From the NCBI RefSeq assembly GCF_009674535.1, contig NZ_WKJK01000002.1:124001-188000 (forward strand): DNA of 64,000 bases, in the 5' to 3' direction. The position numbers and the translations under genes are program-made. This document shows, piece after piece, positions 41,320 to 50,640 of this stretch (its first letter is position 1; each line of letters starts with the position of its first letter). The stretch is from Duganella guangzhouensis (lineage in GTDB: Bacteria; Pseudomonadota; Gammaproteobacteria; Burkholderiales; Burkholderiaceae_D). The notes beneath the pieces were generated by a model. It ran no database searches. It was given only the letters and a program-made list of their open reading frames with translations, and was not told the origin of the DNA.

Positions 41320-43515
41320 TTAGAAACCGCCGCGGAACTGCACGCCAAACTGACGTGGCTCATTGACGAAGCCGGTCAGGTTGTTGAAGTCGATCGCGCC
41401 GATCGCTTGCTGCTTGTCCAGGATGTTACGCACGAAACCGGCCACTTCGTATTTGCCGCCGTCCCAGTTGTAACCCAGGCGCAGGCCGCCTTCGGTCAGC
41501 GGCTTGCCAGTGAATTCCTTGGCTTCATACAGGAAGTAGTTGATCTTGCTGCGGTACGACCAGTCGGTCAGCACGAACAGGTTACCGTTCTGCAGTGGCC
41601 AGTTGTAGCGCGCGGTGGCGTTGAAGATCCACTTGGCGGCTTGTGGCAGCGGGTTGCCGTTGATCGACACCAGACCGTTTGAGCCGATCGGATCGGTGAT
41701 GGTGCACTGCGCGCACTTGGCCACGTACAGATTCGGATCTTCGATCTTGGTGAAGTTGTACGAACCGCTGAAGCTCATCTTGAAGTCCGGCGTCACGAAG
41801 CCTTCGATCTCGCCTTCCAGGCCGCGACCGATGGTCTTGGCAGCGTTGATCAGCTTGGTCACGTTGGAGTTACCACCAACCACGGTCAGCTGCTGGTTCT
41901 TCACATCGTAGTCATACACGCTCAGCGACGCGCGGGCGCGGCGGTTGAACAGGTCGGCTTTGATGCCGGCTTCGTACGAGGTGATGGTTTCAGCATCGGC
42001 CACGGTGATCGGTACCTGCGACGAGGCGGCGGCGATCGATGGCGCGCGGAAGCCGGTGGCGACGCGGGCGTAGGCGCTGATGTCCTTGTTCAGCTTGTAG
42101 GTGCCGCTCAGATCCCAGTTCGCTTTGTTCTTGCTCTCTTCGACCGAGGTGGCGCCCACTTGGGTCACGTTCCAGGCGGTGACGGTGCGGAAGTCTTTCT
42201 GGTCGTGGGTGTAGCGCAGGCCGCCACGTACCGAGAAGTCGCTCGACACGTCATAGGTCACCGAACCGAACACGGCGTACGCGGTGTTGTTCTGATGGCT
42301 GACCAGATGCGACGCCAGCGCATGGCTGGTGGTGTCGAAGGTGTCGCTGAAGGCTTGGCCGTTTTCCTTGAAGTAGTAGACGCCGGTCTGCCAGTTCAGC
42401 GGGCCCGCGTTTTTCGATTCAACACGGAATTCCTGGCTGTACTGTTTCAGGTAGTCGATGCCGCCGGCGGTCTCCACCTGGAATGGAACGATGCCAGGGC
42501 CGCTTGGCGTGCCGCCGTCGATGTCGCCATGGCTCAGGTAGTTGTCCACGCCTTCGTAGCCGGTGATCGAGAACAGTTTGACCGAACCCAGATCCCAGCT
42601 CAGACGGGCGTTGGCGCCGTTGGTTTTCAGGTTCTGGAAGTTCAGGCCGTTGGTGCTGATCTTGTTGAAGTCGTAGTCGTCAACCAGGTTATTGCTGCCT
42701 TTCTGGATGACGTTGGCGCGGAACAGACGAGCGCTGCCGTCGGTGGTGCGCGAGTGCACGTTGAACAGCGCGTTGAAGGTGGTGCTTGGCTTGTACAGGA
42801 ACTGCACGCGCTCGGCGTGTTCGTTGTAGCCTTCCAGCGCATCGTTCTGGCCGGTGTAGGTGTTGTCGACGAAGTTGTCGCGGTGCTGACGCAGGGTCGA
42901 CACGCGCATCGCCCATTCGCTCGACAGCGGAATGTTGGCGGCGCCTTCCACGCTGGAGGTCATGTGGGTGGCGACGGAAGCGCTGTAATAGCCTTCGATC
43001 TTGTCCAGGTTCGGCTTGGCCGATTCAAACTTGACCACGCCGGCCGGGGTGTTGCGGCCGAACAGGGTGCCTTGCGGGCCGCGCAGCACTTCCACGCCTT
43101 CCACGTCGAACACCGGGAAGCCTTTCAGGATGCCGTTTTCTTGCACTACGTCGTCATACACCAGCGATACCGGCTGCGAGGCGAAGCTCGAGAAGTCGGT
43201 GTTGCCGTAGCCGCGGATGTAGAAGCGCGGGAAGGTACGGCCATTCGACGATTCCACGTTCAGCGAAGGCACTTTGCCTGCCAGGAAACGGATGTCCTGG
43301 CCGCCGGACAGCAGCGTGTCCAGTTTTTCATCTTTCAGCATGGTCACGGAGACCGGTACGTCCTTGATGTTCTCGGCGCGACGCTGCGCGGTCACGGTGA
43401 CGGTTTCCAGCTGTGGCTGGGTGGTGGCTGCATCGGTCTGCGCAAAAGCGGAGCCGATCGGCAGAATGGCGCCCAGCGCGAGTACGCGCTTGTGCATCTT
43501 CGACAGTTTGATCAT
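41320..43515 (-). CDS. TonB-dependent outer-membrane receptor
   Basis: A 731-residue receptor with signal peptide (cleavage after GSAFA, about residue 25). A TonB box-like ETVTVTAQRR follows, then a plug domain with VPVSVTML, GGQDIRFLAGKVPSLNVESSNGRTFPRFYIRGYG and VLRGPQGTLFGRNTPAGVV. A 22-strand barrel ends in a terminal aromatic strand (QFGVQFRGGF). It resembles the FecA/Pupa-like catecholate or general iron-complex group of Burkholderiales, but the ligand cannot be told from sequence. No sigma/anti-sigma pair is adjacent. Confidence 0.92.
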   Translation of the reverse strand: MIKLSKMHKRVLALGAILPIGSAFAQTDAATTQPQLETVTVTAQRRAENIKDVPVSVTMLKDEKLDTLLSGGQDIRFLAGKVPSLNVESSNGRTFPRFYIRGYGNTDFSSFASQPVSLVYDDVVQENGILKGFPVFDVEGVEVLRGPQGTLFGRNTPAGVVKFESAKPNLDKIEGYYSASVATHMTSSVEGAANIPLSSEWAMRVSTLRQHRDNFVDNTYTGQNDALEGYNEHAERVQFLYKPSTTFNALFNVHSRTTDGSARLFRANVIQKGSNNLVDDYDFNKISTNGLNFQNLKTNGANARLSWDLGSVKLFSITGYEGVDNYLSHGDIDGGTPSGPGIVPFQVETAGGIDYLKQYSQEFRVESKNAGPLNWQTGVYYFKENGQAFSDTFDTTSHALASHLVSHQNNTAYAVFGSVTYDVSSDFSVRGGLRYTHDQKDFRTVTAWNVTQVGATSVEESKNKANWDLSGTYKLNKDISAYARVATGFRAPSIAAASSQVPITVADAETITSYEAGIKADLFNRRARASLSVYDYDVKNQQLTVVGGNSNVTKLINAAKTIGRGLEGEIEGFVTPDFKMSFSGSYNFTKIEDPNLYVAKCAQCTITDPIGSNGLVSINGNPLPQAAKWIFNATARYNWPLQNGNLFVLTDWSYRSKINYFLYEAKEFTGKPLTEGGLRLGYNWDGGKYEVAGFVRNILDKQQAIGAIDFNNLTGFVNEPRQFGVQFRGGF

Positions 43516-43933
43516 TCAAGTTCCCGATTTAATGTAGTGCAAAGAGTTAAAAACAGCGTCTCCTGTTCTCTCTTTTAGGTCACTACCCGGCCATCTGCTG
43601 TGATCGTGGTAGCGCGTGGCAGCCCTGAATCCGCCCGCGGAGCTATCAATATTGCACTGACTTTTTTGAAAGGCGATATTTTCGAATATTGATACCGTGT
43701 ATTGCAAGGCGAATATAACTGAAATCCAATTAACGGTTAGAAATTCGGCTAAGCATATGCAATAACTGAATATTCAGTGGGTTAGGCGTGGCAAGCCACC
43801 CACACCATGGTGGATTTGCCAACAGTGGAATGGTCGGGGTGGAAAAAATGAGACAGTGGCAACTGTAGGAAAATGACCACAAAAGCAGCACGGCCAGCGC
43901 GAGGCTGGCCGTGTGAGGAGGATGCGGGCGGAC
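43516..43933. other. Gene-free 418-bp stretch with the receptor promoter
   Basis: Between the receptor start and the DUF3334 stop. The half next to the receptor should carry its promoter and leader, but I see no convincing Fur box. The other end holds a terminator. AT-rich around 43660-43760. Confidence 0.5.
43882..43913 (-). terminator. Terminator of the DUF3334 gene
   Basis: Stem of about 10 bp (43889-43898 with 43903-43912, GCGA-type loop) followed on the minus strand by TGCTTTTG. It lies 20 nt after the stop codon. Confidence 0.75.
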
Positions 43934-44623
43934 TTACATGCCCAGCGATTTCAGCAATTCGTCGGCATCGTCATCGACGGCCGAGGCGGCTGGGGACGCG
44001 TTGTGGACGGCGTCGCGCTCCTGTTCCAGCAGCGCATCCGGATCGGTGATTTCACTGGAATCGAAATCGCTGACGCGGATAAATTCGGTGCGGTCGATCG
44101 CCAGTTCCAGATAGAACACATTGCCCTTCTCGGTGTAGAAGCTGACGCGGCGCATTTCCGGCCGGTCCAGCGGAGTATCGACGCTGAGTACGATCTGCTT
44201 GTTCAGCACCAGCATCTTCGGCTGATTCTGGGTGATGTTGGTTTGCAGTTCGCGCCGGATCTTGCCGGTGAAGTCACCAACGATCTGATTCATCAGTTCG
44301 CCAAGGATATTCGACACTTCGTCGGAGGTGTGGGAGCCGGCCAGTTCGGACTTCGGCATGCCCATGTGCAGCATGTAGCGCTCGTAGATTTCCATCGCCG
44401 TGTCGGCGGCGAAGTTCAGCACCACCAGGCCGGTAAAGCCGCCGTCAAACAAGACGAAGCAACCGATGTCGGGCTTCAGGCCGATCTTGGTGATGCGCTG
44501 CACCATGCCGGAATAATTCACCTTGCTTTGTGTTGCCACGTTCAACACCCGAGCGACCGAGTTACACAGACTGACCAGCAGGTCTTCGGTGCCGTAGACA
44601 ACTGCTTCGTTTTCACCGCTCAT
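43934..44623 (-). CDS. DUF3334 family protein (CheX/CheC-like)
   Basis: A 229-residue soluble protein matching DUF3334: EDLLVSLCNSVARVLNVATQSKVNYS, IGCFVLFDGGFTGLVVLNF, NILGELMNQIVGDFTGKIRRELQTNI and a CheC/CheX-like LSVDTPLD segment. ELMNQIVGDF resembles the phosphatase helix of CheX/CheC proteins, so a link with chemotaxis or chemosensory signalling is plausible but unproven. The C-terminal about 40 residues are acidic. It stands alone on the minus strand. Confidence 0.82.
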   Translation of the reverse strand: MSGENEAVVYGTEDLLVSLCNSVARVLNVATQSKVNYSGMVQRITKIGLKPDIGCFVLFDGGFTGLVVLNFAADTAMEIYERYMLHMGMPKSELAGSHTSDEVSNILGELMNQIVGDFTGKIRRELQTNITQNQPKMLVLNKQIVLSVDTPLDRPEMRRVSFYTEKGNVFYLELAIDRTEFIRVSDFDSSEITDPDALLEQERDAVHNASPAASAVDDDADELLKSLGM

Positions 44624-44808
44624 AATCTCTACCTCTTACTATTTTTAAGATGACTGCATCGTTTCCAGAGTGCGGATCGCCGCCCCGGAAACAGGTTTCC
44701 AGAATACCGACGTGCAAGATTCCCGTCCACTTGTATCGTGCATTCTTATGAATTTAGCGTGCCAAAATGCAAAAACCTCAGTTTACCGCGACCTGAGTAG
44801 CCCCATAT

Positions 44809-45096
44809 TTATGGCCTTGGAATCACCACCGCGCCGGCCCGCATTCCCATCGGTCGCAGCAGCTTTTCCACCGTATCCAGCGTGGGGCTGGAGACACCGC
44901 GTTCAATGTCCTGCAAAGTGCGCGGCGATACGCCGCAGATTTGTGCGTACTCGGGAATGGTAAAACGCAGCGTCTTGCGGATCTCGCGTATGACTCGTGG
45001 AATGGGCAAATCCGGCGCCGCATGCAGCCGCGCCATCAGCGCAGCGCGCAGCTGGTTTTGCTCTATCGGCGTCAAAGTGGCATACCGCTTGTCCAT
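44809..45096 (-). CDS. HipB-like HTH antitoxin
   Basis: Ninety-five residues; the C-terminal half is an XRE helix-turn-helix (FTIPEYAQICGVSPRTLQDIERGVSSPTLDTVEKLL). Its ATG overlaps the stop of the hipA-like gene by one base (TGATG), so it is translated after the toxin from the same message. The expected role is to bind and neutralise HipA and repress the operon. Confidence 0.82.
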   Translation of the reverse strand: MDKRYATLTPIEQNQLRAALMARLHAAPDLPIPRVIREIRKTLRFTIPEYAQICGVSPRTLQDIERGVSSPTLDTVEKLLRPMGMRAGAVVIPRP

Positions 45097-46382
45097 CAGA
45101 GCGCCTTCAATTGGCTCAGGTTATTTTCAACAGTTCGGCGCTTGGGTTCGATCAGTTCGCCGATGCCCAGCGCATATGCCTCATCCATCAAGGAGCTCAG
45201 CGGCTCGATCATTTCCTTTACTGCCGCGCGTAGTGCCGCCGCATCGATACCGCCGAGTTGTGCCGCCTGATCAATCACACCGCTCCAGTGCGGCGCTCCC
45301 CCATCGTCGCGGATCCAGCGCATACGGCGGGCCATACCGTCGGGATGGAGGAACATGGGCGCGAAATCAAACACTGGCGTCAGGCCGATATAGCCATCGT
45401 CACGGCGCTGGATAGCAGTATTGCGGGCATGATTATCCGTATTACCCAAGACCACATTCGCAATGTCACGCTTAACGTATTCAATGGTTTCCTGCGGCAT
45501 GTCGGTGGCGAAGCTCGCCAACCTGCTCAGGAAGTCGTTATGGCTGGGTACCTCGCCGAATTTACTGAGCTGACACACCGAGGCAACGCTTTCCTGGGCA
45601 TAGCGCTGCACACGGCCGTCAACTACCTTGCGGTCGAAACGCGGGATAAACAGGGCACGACCACGCAACACCAGATCATCATGCACCCGTAGTCCCAGCT
45701 GACGCGCCAGCTGCATATACGCGCCCTCGCAGCGCAGGATGTTGGCTAGCGCATGATCAGTGCCGCGGCCAAATTTCACAATGTAGTGTTGTTCAGCTTG
45801 CTCATCCGGGAGAGCATGATCGAGATAGAAGAGACCATCACGCGCGCGCGTCAGCAACACCTTGGGCCACTCGCCCTGAATGCCGGACGAGCCGGCAAGG
45901 AACAGCCCATGTTGTGCGAGATATTCATTGAAATCTTCAGCGCGCTGCGAAATCTCTTCCATTGTGAAGCCCCGTCCCGGACCATTGGTGCGCATCATCG
46001 CCCAGTCGTAAGCTTCTTTGACCCGGACATTTCCGATCGGGTTGCCCGAGCCAGCGCACAGCAATGCCCAGTCTGCAGCGGGGCCGGCGTTCTCATCCCG
46101 CCCCAGTTGATGCAACAACTCCTTGCGCCCATGGCCCTGTGGAAGCAAATCAATCAGAAATGGCGGCCAGGTCGCGGAGCTTGCCACCACCAGATCAATT
46201 TTATGATTGACCGACAGCGCGGCGGCATCCTGGCGCTGCAAGTGCGCCAAGGTGTAGTCTGCACCATAGCTCAAGAATGTTGGCGCGCCGATGCCCGACG
46301 CTTCATCGCCAACCAACGCCAGGCCAGCGGCATCGCGCCAAATTCCATCTATAAAAACCTGCAATGTACATTCTTTGACCAT
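45096..46382 (-). CDS. hipA: HipA-family serine/threonine kinase toxin
   Basis: A 428-residue HipA-like kinase. AGSSGIQGEWPKVLL is the glycine-rich P-loop with the autophosphorylated Ser region. KFGRGTDH follows and the catalytic NVVLGNTDNHARNTAI holds the Asp and Asn. VFDFAPMF is the Mg-binding DFG-like element. E. coli HipA phosphorylates glutamyl-tRNA synthetase and causes persistence. ATG 46382 is preferred over GTG 46388. The order (toxin gene first, antitoxin second) is the reverse of classical hipBA. Confidence 0.85.
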   Translation of the reverse strand: MVKECTLQVFIDGIWRDAAGLALVGDEASGIGAPTFLSYGADYTLAHLQRQDAAALSVNHKIDLVVASSATWPPFLIDLLPQGHGRKELLHQLGRDENAGPAADWALLCAGSGNPIGNVRVKEAYDWAMMRTNGPGRGFTMEEISQRAEDFNEYLAQHGLFLAGSSGIQGEWPKVLLTRARDGLFYLDHALPDEQAEQHYIVKFGRGTDHALANILRCEGAYMQLARQLGLRVHDDLVLRGRALFIPRFDRKVVDGRVQRYAQESVASVCQLSKFGEVPSHNDFLSRLASFATDMPQETIEYVKRDIANVVLGNTDNHARNTAIQRRDDGYIGLTPVFDFAPMFLHPDGMARRMRWIRDDGGAPHWSGVIDQAAQLGGIDAAALRAAVKEMIEPLSSLMDEAYALGIGELIEPKRRTVENNLSQLKAL

Positions 46383-46528
46383 ATACACAGCTTAGTATCA
46401 CATAAAGCGAAAGTCCAAGACTCATATGCGATAGTTTGATGTGCATTTAAGCAGTCTATCATCGCCAATAAAACGTCAGCTATGACAAAATACCGCTTTT
46501 AATCACATCAACATTCGTCAGAATCCCT

Positions 46529-46858
46529 ATGCAATTACCAAACTTCAGCGATAAATTCTCCGACAACCTGGCCCTGCTTCCTGCAATGGAGACCGTGGCG
46601 GCCATCGAATTGCTCGACCAGTCGGGCACGCCAGTGGCAAAGATCGAGAACAAACCAGGCCAGGCGGGATCGCTGCGCGTTTATGGCTGGCTGGCCGACA
46701 CACTCGGCGCGATCACCCCCGAGGCAGCGGAACTGGGCCTGAAGATTTATGCCGAACACACCCAGGATGCCCGCGCCAATCCAGGCAAACATCCCAACAT
46801 CGACCGTCTGTTCAACATTAAAACGGCCGATCAAACCCTGCAGGTGAAAGCGCTGTAA
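46529..46858 (+). CDS. DUF2322 family protein
   Basis: A 109-residue small soluble protein matching DUF2322: FSDNLALLPAMETVAAIELLD, AKIENKPGQAGSLRVY, EAAELGLKIYAEHTQDARANPGKHPNIDRLF. Function of the family is unknown. It is divergent from hipA across 146 bp. The ribosome site is weak. Confidence 0.8.
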   Translation: MQLPNFSDKFSDNLALLPAMETVAAIELLDQSGTPVAKIENKPGQAGSLRVYGWLADTLGAITPEAAELGLKIYAEHTQDARANPGKHPNIDRLFNIKTADQTLQVKAL

Positions 46859-46885
46859 CCTCCTCCCAGGCAACCGCGCGCTGGG

Positions 46886-47344
46886 TTACTTTTTGCTGAC
46901 CTGGCGCGCCGTGTCATGGTACTGCCACAGCACATTGACGATCTTCCACTCGCTGTGCTGGTTCTTGTACAGATGCAGGTAGTCGATCCATTCGTCGGCC
47001 GTCAGCTTGACGGTTGCCACGCGCTGGTCGATGTCGAGGATCTTGATGTCGACCCGTGGCTGCGCCGGAAATTTCGAGCCATCCTTGTTGTAGTTCCTGG
47101 CGACCTTGAGCATCGTGTCAAAGTCGGTAGTCATGATGAATTCAGAACCGTCCGCCGCCTGCCAATAAGTGCGCTTGGCGAGCTTGGGATCAAGGCTACG
47201 CTCCATGCGCGCCGGATCGGTCTGATGTTGCGATTCGATATAGTCGCGCACCGCGCGTTCGATCAACGGCTTATCGTCGGCATCGGACGCCAGCACCAGC
47301 AGTGGCGATGCGACCAACAGCAGAAACAGCAATGCGCGTTTCAT
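46886..47344 (-). CDS. Exported NTF2-like (lumazine-binding-like) protein
   Basis: A 152-residue protein with signal peptide MKRALLFLLLVASPLLVLA. The mature part is an NTF2/SnoaL-type cone: IERAVRDYIESQHQTDPARMERSLDPKLAKR, VDIKILDIDQRVATVKLTADEWIDYLHLY and EWKIVNVLWQYH. ATG 47344 has AAAGG upstream. Such proteins are small ligand-binding or enzymatic cones; substrate unknown. Confidence 0.78.
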   Translation of the reverse strand: MKRALLFLLLVASPLLVLASDADDKPLIERAVRDYIESQHQTDPARMERSLDPKLAKRTYWQAADGSEFIMTTDFDTMLKVARNYNKDGSKFPAQPRVDIKILDIDQRVATVKLTADEWIDYLHLYKNQHSEWKIVNVLWQYHDTARQVSKK

Positions 47345-47518
47345 GGGATGACCTTTGCAAAGTAGGCAACATAGCCATGAAAACACAAAACCCCATCCCC
47401 TGCAATGCGCGGATACACAGACCCAACCTTCGGAAATTTATGTAATGCAGCAGCCCTGCATTCGCGTTATTATCATATTTATAATTAAAATACCCACCGT
47501 CCAGACACCGGGGTACCT

Positions 47519-48208
47519 ATGTATAAACGCGCGTATGCATACTTTATTCTGGCCTTGCTCATTGCGATAGGCGGGTTCTATCCCTCGTTCTTTGGACGGC
47601 TGGGGCAGACCGATCCGATTCGGATGTTCCATGGCACGATGGCGACCATTTGGTTGCTGATGCTGATTGTTCAGTCGTGGCTCTACGCGCACCGGCGCCT
47701 CAAACTGCATCGCCTGATAGGCCGCCTCTCGCTGGTAGTGGTGCCGCTGTTCCTGATTTCCGGGTTCCTGGTGCTACACGACATGCTGTCCGGGCAACAG
47801 CGCGGCTTCGTCAAAGCCTTCGGCACGCTGCTGGGCTTTTTAGACCTGACCTCGATTCTGTATTTCGCCTGGACTTACTGCATGGCGATCGCCAATCGCA
47901 ACCGCATCCAACTACATGCCCGCTACATGGCCTCAACGGCAACGCTGCTGTTGCCGCCTGCCTTGGCACGCCTGATGGTGGGACTGCATTTCCCCTTTGT
48001 CACCTCGTTCATCTCGGCGGTGCACGCCGCCTATTTCGCCACCGAGCTGGTGGTGGCCGCCCTGCTGGTGAGCGACAGCCGCAATGGCGGCATACGCAAG
48101 CCCTACGTCATTCTGCTAGTGTTCACGGTCCTGCAACACCTCAGCGTGCTCATTACGCCAGGCATCACTTGGTTGAACGACGCAGCACGTGCTTTCGGCG
48201 CGCTATAA
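47519..48208 (+). CDS. Integral membrane protein, about seven TM segments
   Basis: A 229-residue hydrophobic protein. His-containing segments FHGTMATIWLLMLIVQSW and LHRLIGRLSLVVVPLFLISGF resemble DUF2306-type or cytochrome-like membrane proteins. Further TMs are near 105-125, 140-160, 165-190 and 200-220. No soluble domain. Function unknown; not in an operon. Confidence 0.65.
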   Translation: MYKRAYAYFILALLIAIGGFYPSFFGRLGQTDPIRMFHGTMATIWLLMLIVQSWLYAHRRLKLHRLIGRLSLVVVPLFLISGFLVLHDMLSGQQRGFVKAFGTLLGFLDLTSILYFAWTYCMAIANRNRIQLHARYMASTATLLLPPALARLMVGLHFPFVTSFISAVHAAYFATELVVAALLVSDSRNGGIRKPYVILLVFTVLQHLSVLITPGITWLNDAARAFGAL

Positions 48209-48240
48209 AAGCCAATAGGCGAATACTCGCCAGGCTCCGC

Positions 48241-48531
48241 CTAGGCAGCCAGCGCGGCCCGTGTCTCTCTCGGCATCTTCTCGATGACACTTAAGTAGGC
48301 TACGGCAGTCGCGTCAGGTTGACGTCGGCCCTGCTCCCAGCCCTTGAGCGTTGCCAATGGAATACGGTAGGTTGACGCAAATGTTTGCTGCGACATTTTC
48401 AAGCGCTCGCGTAGAGTGCGCACATCAGGGACGTGCACCATATGCACCTGCGCGACTTTCACTTGCCCTTTGGCATGAGCAACGGCCTGATTGAGACTCT
48501 CAATCAAGTCAGTACCAAAATCGCTTCCCAT
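48241..48531 (-). CDS. HTH antitoxin (NadS/HigA type)
   Basis: Ninety-six residues with an XRE-type HTH: VRTLRERLKMSQQTFASTYRIPLATLKGWEQGRRQPDATAVAYL. ATG 48531 has AAAGGAG 6 nt upstream, better than the upstream extension. It lies 55 nt after the RelE-like toxin gene on the same strand, forming a toxin-antitoxin pair in toxin-first order. Confidence 0.85.
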   Translation of the reverse strand: MGSDFGTDLIESLNQAVAHAKGQVKVAQVHMVHVPDVRTLRERLKMSQQTFASTYRIPLATLKGWEQGRRQPDATAVAYLSVIEKMPRETRAALAA

Positions 48532-48586
48532 CTTAATCTCCTTTCGCGGCGCCAAGATCTTTCAGTATCGCCGTCAACTTCGTTAC

Positions 48587-48886
48587 TTACCGTTTTTGAT
48601 CCGGTGTCATGTCCGCACTTGCGGCCTTTGCATAGGCGAGCAGCATGTAGATCGGCGTATCTGAACGATAGTAGAAATAGACCACCCGTGCGCCGCCACG
48701 CTTACCTGCTCCCGCCCTTGACCATCGCAGTTTTCGGACTCCACCAGTGCCTGGAATAACATCCCCGCTTTCCGGGTTACGGGCCACATAGTCAATTAAT
48801 TCAGCCCGCTCCTCATCTGTCCACAGCACCTTGGCCTGATTCAGGAATGCGGGCACCTCAATGACGCTGACGGGCTTAGTCTCCAT
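48587..48886 (-). CDS. RelE/HigB-like toxin
   Basis: Ninety-nine residues. LNQAKVLWTDEERAELIDYVARNPESGDVIPGTGGVRKLRW, GGARVVYFYY and IYMLLAYAKAA match RelE-superfamily toxins of the NadS-paired kind, which act as ribosome-dependent mRNA interferases. The start METKPVSVIEV at 48886 is preferred to the longer frame. Paired with the HTH gene below it. Confidence 0.82.
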   Translation of the reverse strand: METKPVSVIEVPAFLNQAKVLWTDEERAELIDYVARNPESGDVIPGTGGVRKLRWSRAGAGKRGGARVVYFYYRSDTPIYMLLAYAKAASADMTPDQKR

Positions 48887-49002
48887 GCTTAATGGTACGT
48901 CATTGACACCCTCGGTGCAAGCCAGCAAAGTAGCAAAGTAGCAAAGCTCACGATAGCGCTCAGGAACAGCAGCAGGCTATAAAAGCCCATCAAACGGGTG
49001 CC

Positions 49003-49036
49003 AAAACGCAAAAACCCAGCCGGTTAGGGCTGGGTT
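49003..49036 (-). terminator. Orphan tRNA-type terminator beside a tRNA-Asn fragment
   Basis: Arms 49013-49021 and 49028-49036 (AACCCAGCC / GGCTGGGTT), with TTTTTGCGTTTT after it on the minus strand. Nearly identical to the terminators of tRNA-Asn copies 2 and 3, so it belonged to the tRNA now truncated at 49057-49083. Confidence 0.75.
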
Positions 49037-49056
49037 CTTGGCGCACTACTGAATTC

Positions 49057-49083
49057 TGGCTCCCCGACCTGGACTCGAACCAG
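49057..49083 (-). repeat. Truncated tRNA-Asn 3' end (27 nt), T-arm break
   Basis: Twenty-seven nt identical to the tRNA-Asn 3' end from the T stem to CCA. Identity stops one base inside the T stem, unlike the two anticodon-loop fragments, so a different integration event or recombinase produced it. Confidence 0.88.
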
Positions 49084-49093
49084 CCGAAAATCT

Positions 49094-50101
49094 CTACGAA
49101 CTTAATTTTTCTATAGTTTGCTTTTCATTTTCGTCCAGTGTTTTTAAGGCTGCATCAAAAGTTGCAAGAGCCGAATCCCTTTTTGCAATCACCTCCAGCC
49201 TCGCCGTAAGCAGATCTGTTACCGTTCCATCTGCTGAAGTCATTTTAGTCGGATCACCGCCTTGTGATTTAATACTCTGTATCACCGCATCAATTTGAGC
49301 AAGGCCATTATTAAACTGAACACCTGCGGCAGCTTTTCCGGCAGAAATTTGGCCTCGATAACACGAAAAGAGGCTATGCACATTTCCACCGGTTTCAGAA
49401 ATTAATTGTCCGCGTGTTGTCGCAACCCTATTCTGCAAATCCTCTGATTTATCTTTAAGCGCTCCTGGATTTATAATTACAGAATTTAGCTTAAATTGCG
49501 GTAAACCCAAAACAATCTTTTGTTGTTGCATGAAAAATTCAGGAATCCCCATTATAATTTGGGTATCAGCCCATTTAAATTCCGGAATATCTGTCTTTAT
49601 TCTTTGCTCCTGCATGAACGGCTCGGGAACGTCGGCAAAAGTGTCAGACCAACGCACTGTACAGTTCGGAACCCCTTTTGTTTTTACGCCAAGAACCGAA
49701 ATCCATGTATCTTCGCAAAAAAATTCTGGATATTGTCCCGTTTTAATTCTTTTCATTCGCACACTTGGAGTTCCAAACACAATTTCCTGAAGCTTCATTG
49801 TTACTTGTGGCACACCAAATATTATCTTTTGATCTTTAACTGTAACTGATGGGGTTCCAAACCTTATTTCTGTATCAGCCCAAGTAACATCAAACTTGAA
49901 CTGAGCCGCCGCATCTGAATTTTTCAAATCCTCGCCCTCTTTTTGATAGGAATCAAAAGTAGATTTATATTTTTCAGATATTCCAGATACAGATTTTTGC
50001 TCGCTTACACATTGCTGCTGAGGCAAACTTGCCTCTTGTTGCGCGCACGCAATTGACGACGTCGCGAAAAACAAAAGAGTAACTTTGGCTACCTTCATCA
50101 T
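49094..50101 (-). CDS. Exported protein with short FGxP repeats, unknown function
   Basis: A 335-residue protein with signal peptide MMKVAKVTLLFFATSSIACA. A short helical part is followed by repeats of about 13-15 residues with the pattern I-x-F/M-G-x-P-x-V/F-x-M/V-x-x-Q-x-I, seen as IRFGTPSVTVKDQKI, IIFGVPQVTMKLQEI, IVFGTPSVRMKRIK and again later as IIMGIPEFFMQQQKI and IVLGLPQFKL. These probably build a stacked beta structure. Several cysteines are present. The C-terminal 110 residues are helical. GGGGAAA precedes the ATG. Base composition is clearly more AT-rich than the core. No known family recognised. Confidence 0.7.
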   Translation of the reverse strand: MMKVAKVTLLFFATSSIACAQQEASLPQQQCVSEQKSVSGISEKYKSTFDSYQKEGEDLKNSDAAAQFKFDVTWADTEIRFGTPSVTVKDQKIIFGVPQVTMKLQEIVFGTPSVRMKRIKTGQYPEFFCEDTWISVLGVKTKGVPNCTVRWSDTFADVPEPFMQEQRIKTDIPEFKWADTQIIMGIPEFFMQQQKIVLGLPQFKLNSVIINPGALKDKSEDLQNRVATTRGQLISETGGNVHSLFSCYRGQISAGKAAAGVQFNNGLAQIDAVIQSIKSQGGDPTKMTSADGTVTDLLTARLEVIAKRDSALATFDAALKTLDENEKQTIEKLSS

Positions 50102-50575
50102 AATTTCCCCTATTTTGTGTTTTGAAATATATATAATTTAAAACATTAACAAATAGACAGCATTGAGGCAAAATATAAAATTAAACAACAATCATTTTTG
50201 ATGCAATTATGATATTATCACTTGGGGGGTTTTTGAATCTATCCGAATGTCACAAACCATAATTTCCTGTTAGATGAGTAGTAGGAACCTGTAGCGTTGC
50301 GCATGATTTGCTGGCGTGCCCGACTGCCATCAACAAGTGCGCGCACTCTCTCGTGTAACACAGTCTCAGCCCTAGGCATCCTTCCCACCTCCGGACAGGT
50401 TCGCCTCTGTGCGTAAATAGACATGTTCTTCAATTTTATTTCCGCTAACGGTACCTGTCGTCATCCTGCACTCGTGTCCCGCCCAGCCATCGACCGGCCA
50501 GCAGAGTGCCAGCCTGTGCTACGTGAGCCCAACCCAAGGGGTAGCTGATCCCCAGCGGCCAGCGGCATCACCTTG
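50102..50575. other. Gene-free AT-rich stretch of islet 3
   Basis: Upstream of the repeat-protein gene; the first 150 bp are very AT-rich and should hold its promoter. A 64-codon frame at 50239-50433 (minus) is not convincing. The GC-rich end near 50450-50575 resembles the 3' flank of the other tRNA copies. Confidence 0.5.
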
Positions 50576-50596
50576 GCCCACTATGCGCAAATAAAC
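50576..50596 (+). repeat. 21-bp repeat beside tRNA-Asn, copy 3
   Basis: Same 21-bp sequence as 41104-41124, at nearly the same distance from the tRNA 3' end. Confidence 0.85.
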
Positions 50597-50604
50597 GGGC
50601 TCTA

Positions 50605-50640
50605 AAACGCAAAAACCCAGCCGGTTAGGGCTGGGTTTTT
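50605..50640 (-). terminator. Terminator of tRNA-Asn copy 3
   Basis: Arms 50611-50622 and 50629-50640, 12-bp stem with A/T ends, on the minus strand running into TTTTTGCGTTTTAGA. Confidence 0.85.

Noticed and set aside
46427-46465. GATAG ... CTATC inverted repeat before hipA as a HipB operator
   Set aside because: Arms are short and 21 nt apart, unlike known TATCC-N8-GGATA operators; too weak to call.
50239-50433. Minus-strand 64-codon frame in islet 3
   Set aside because: No ribosome site, no recognisable domain, atypical composition; not enough to call a gene.
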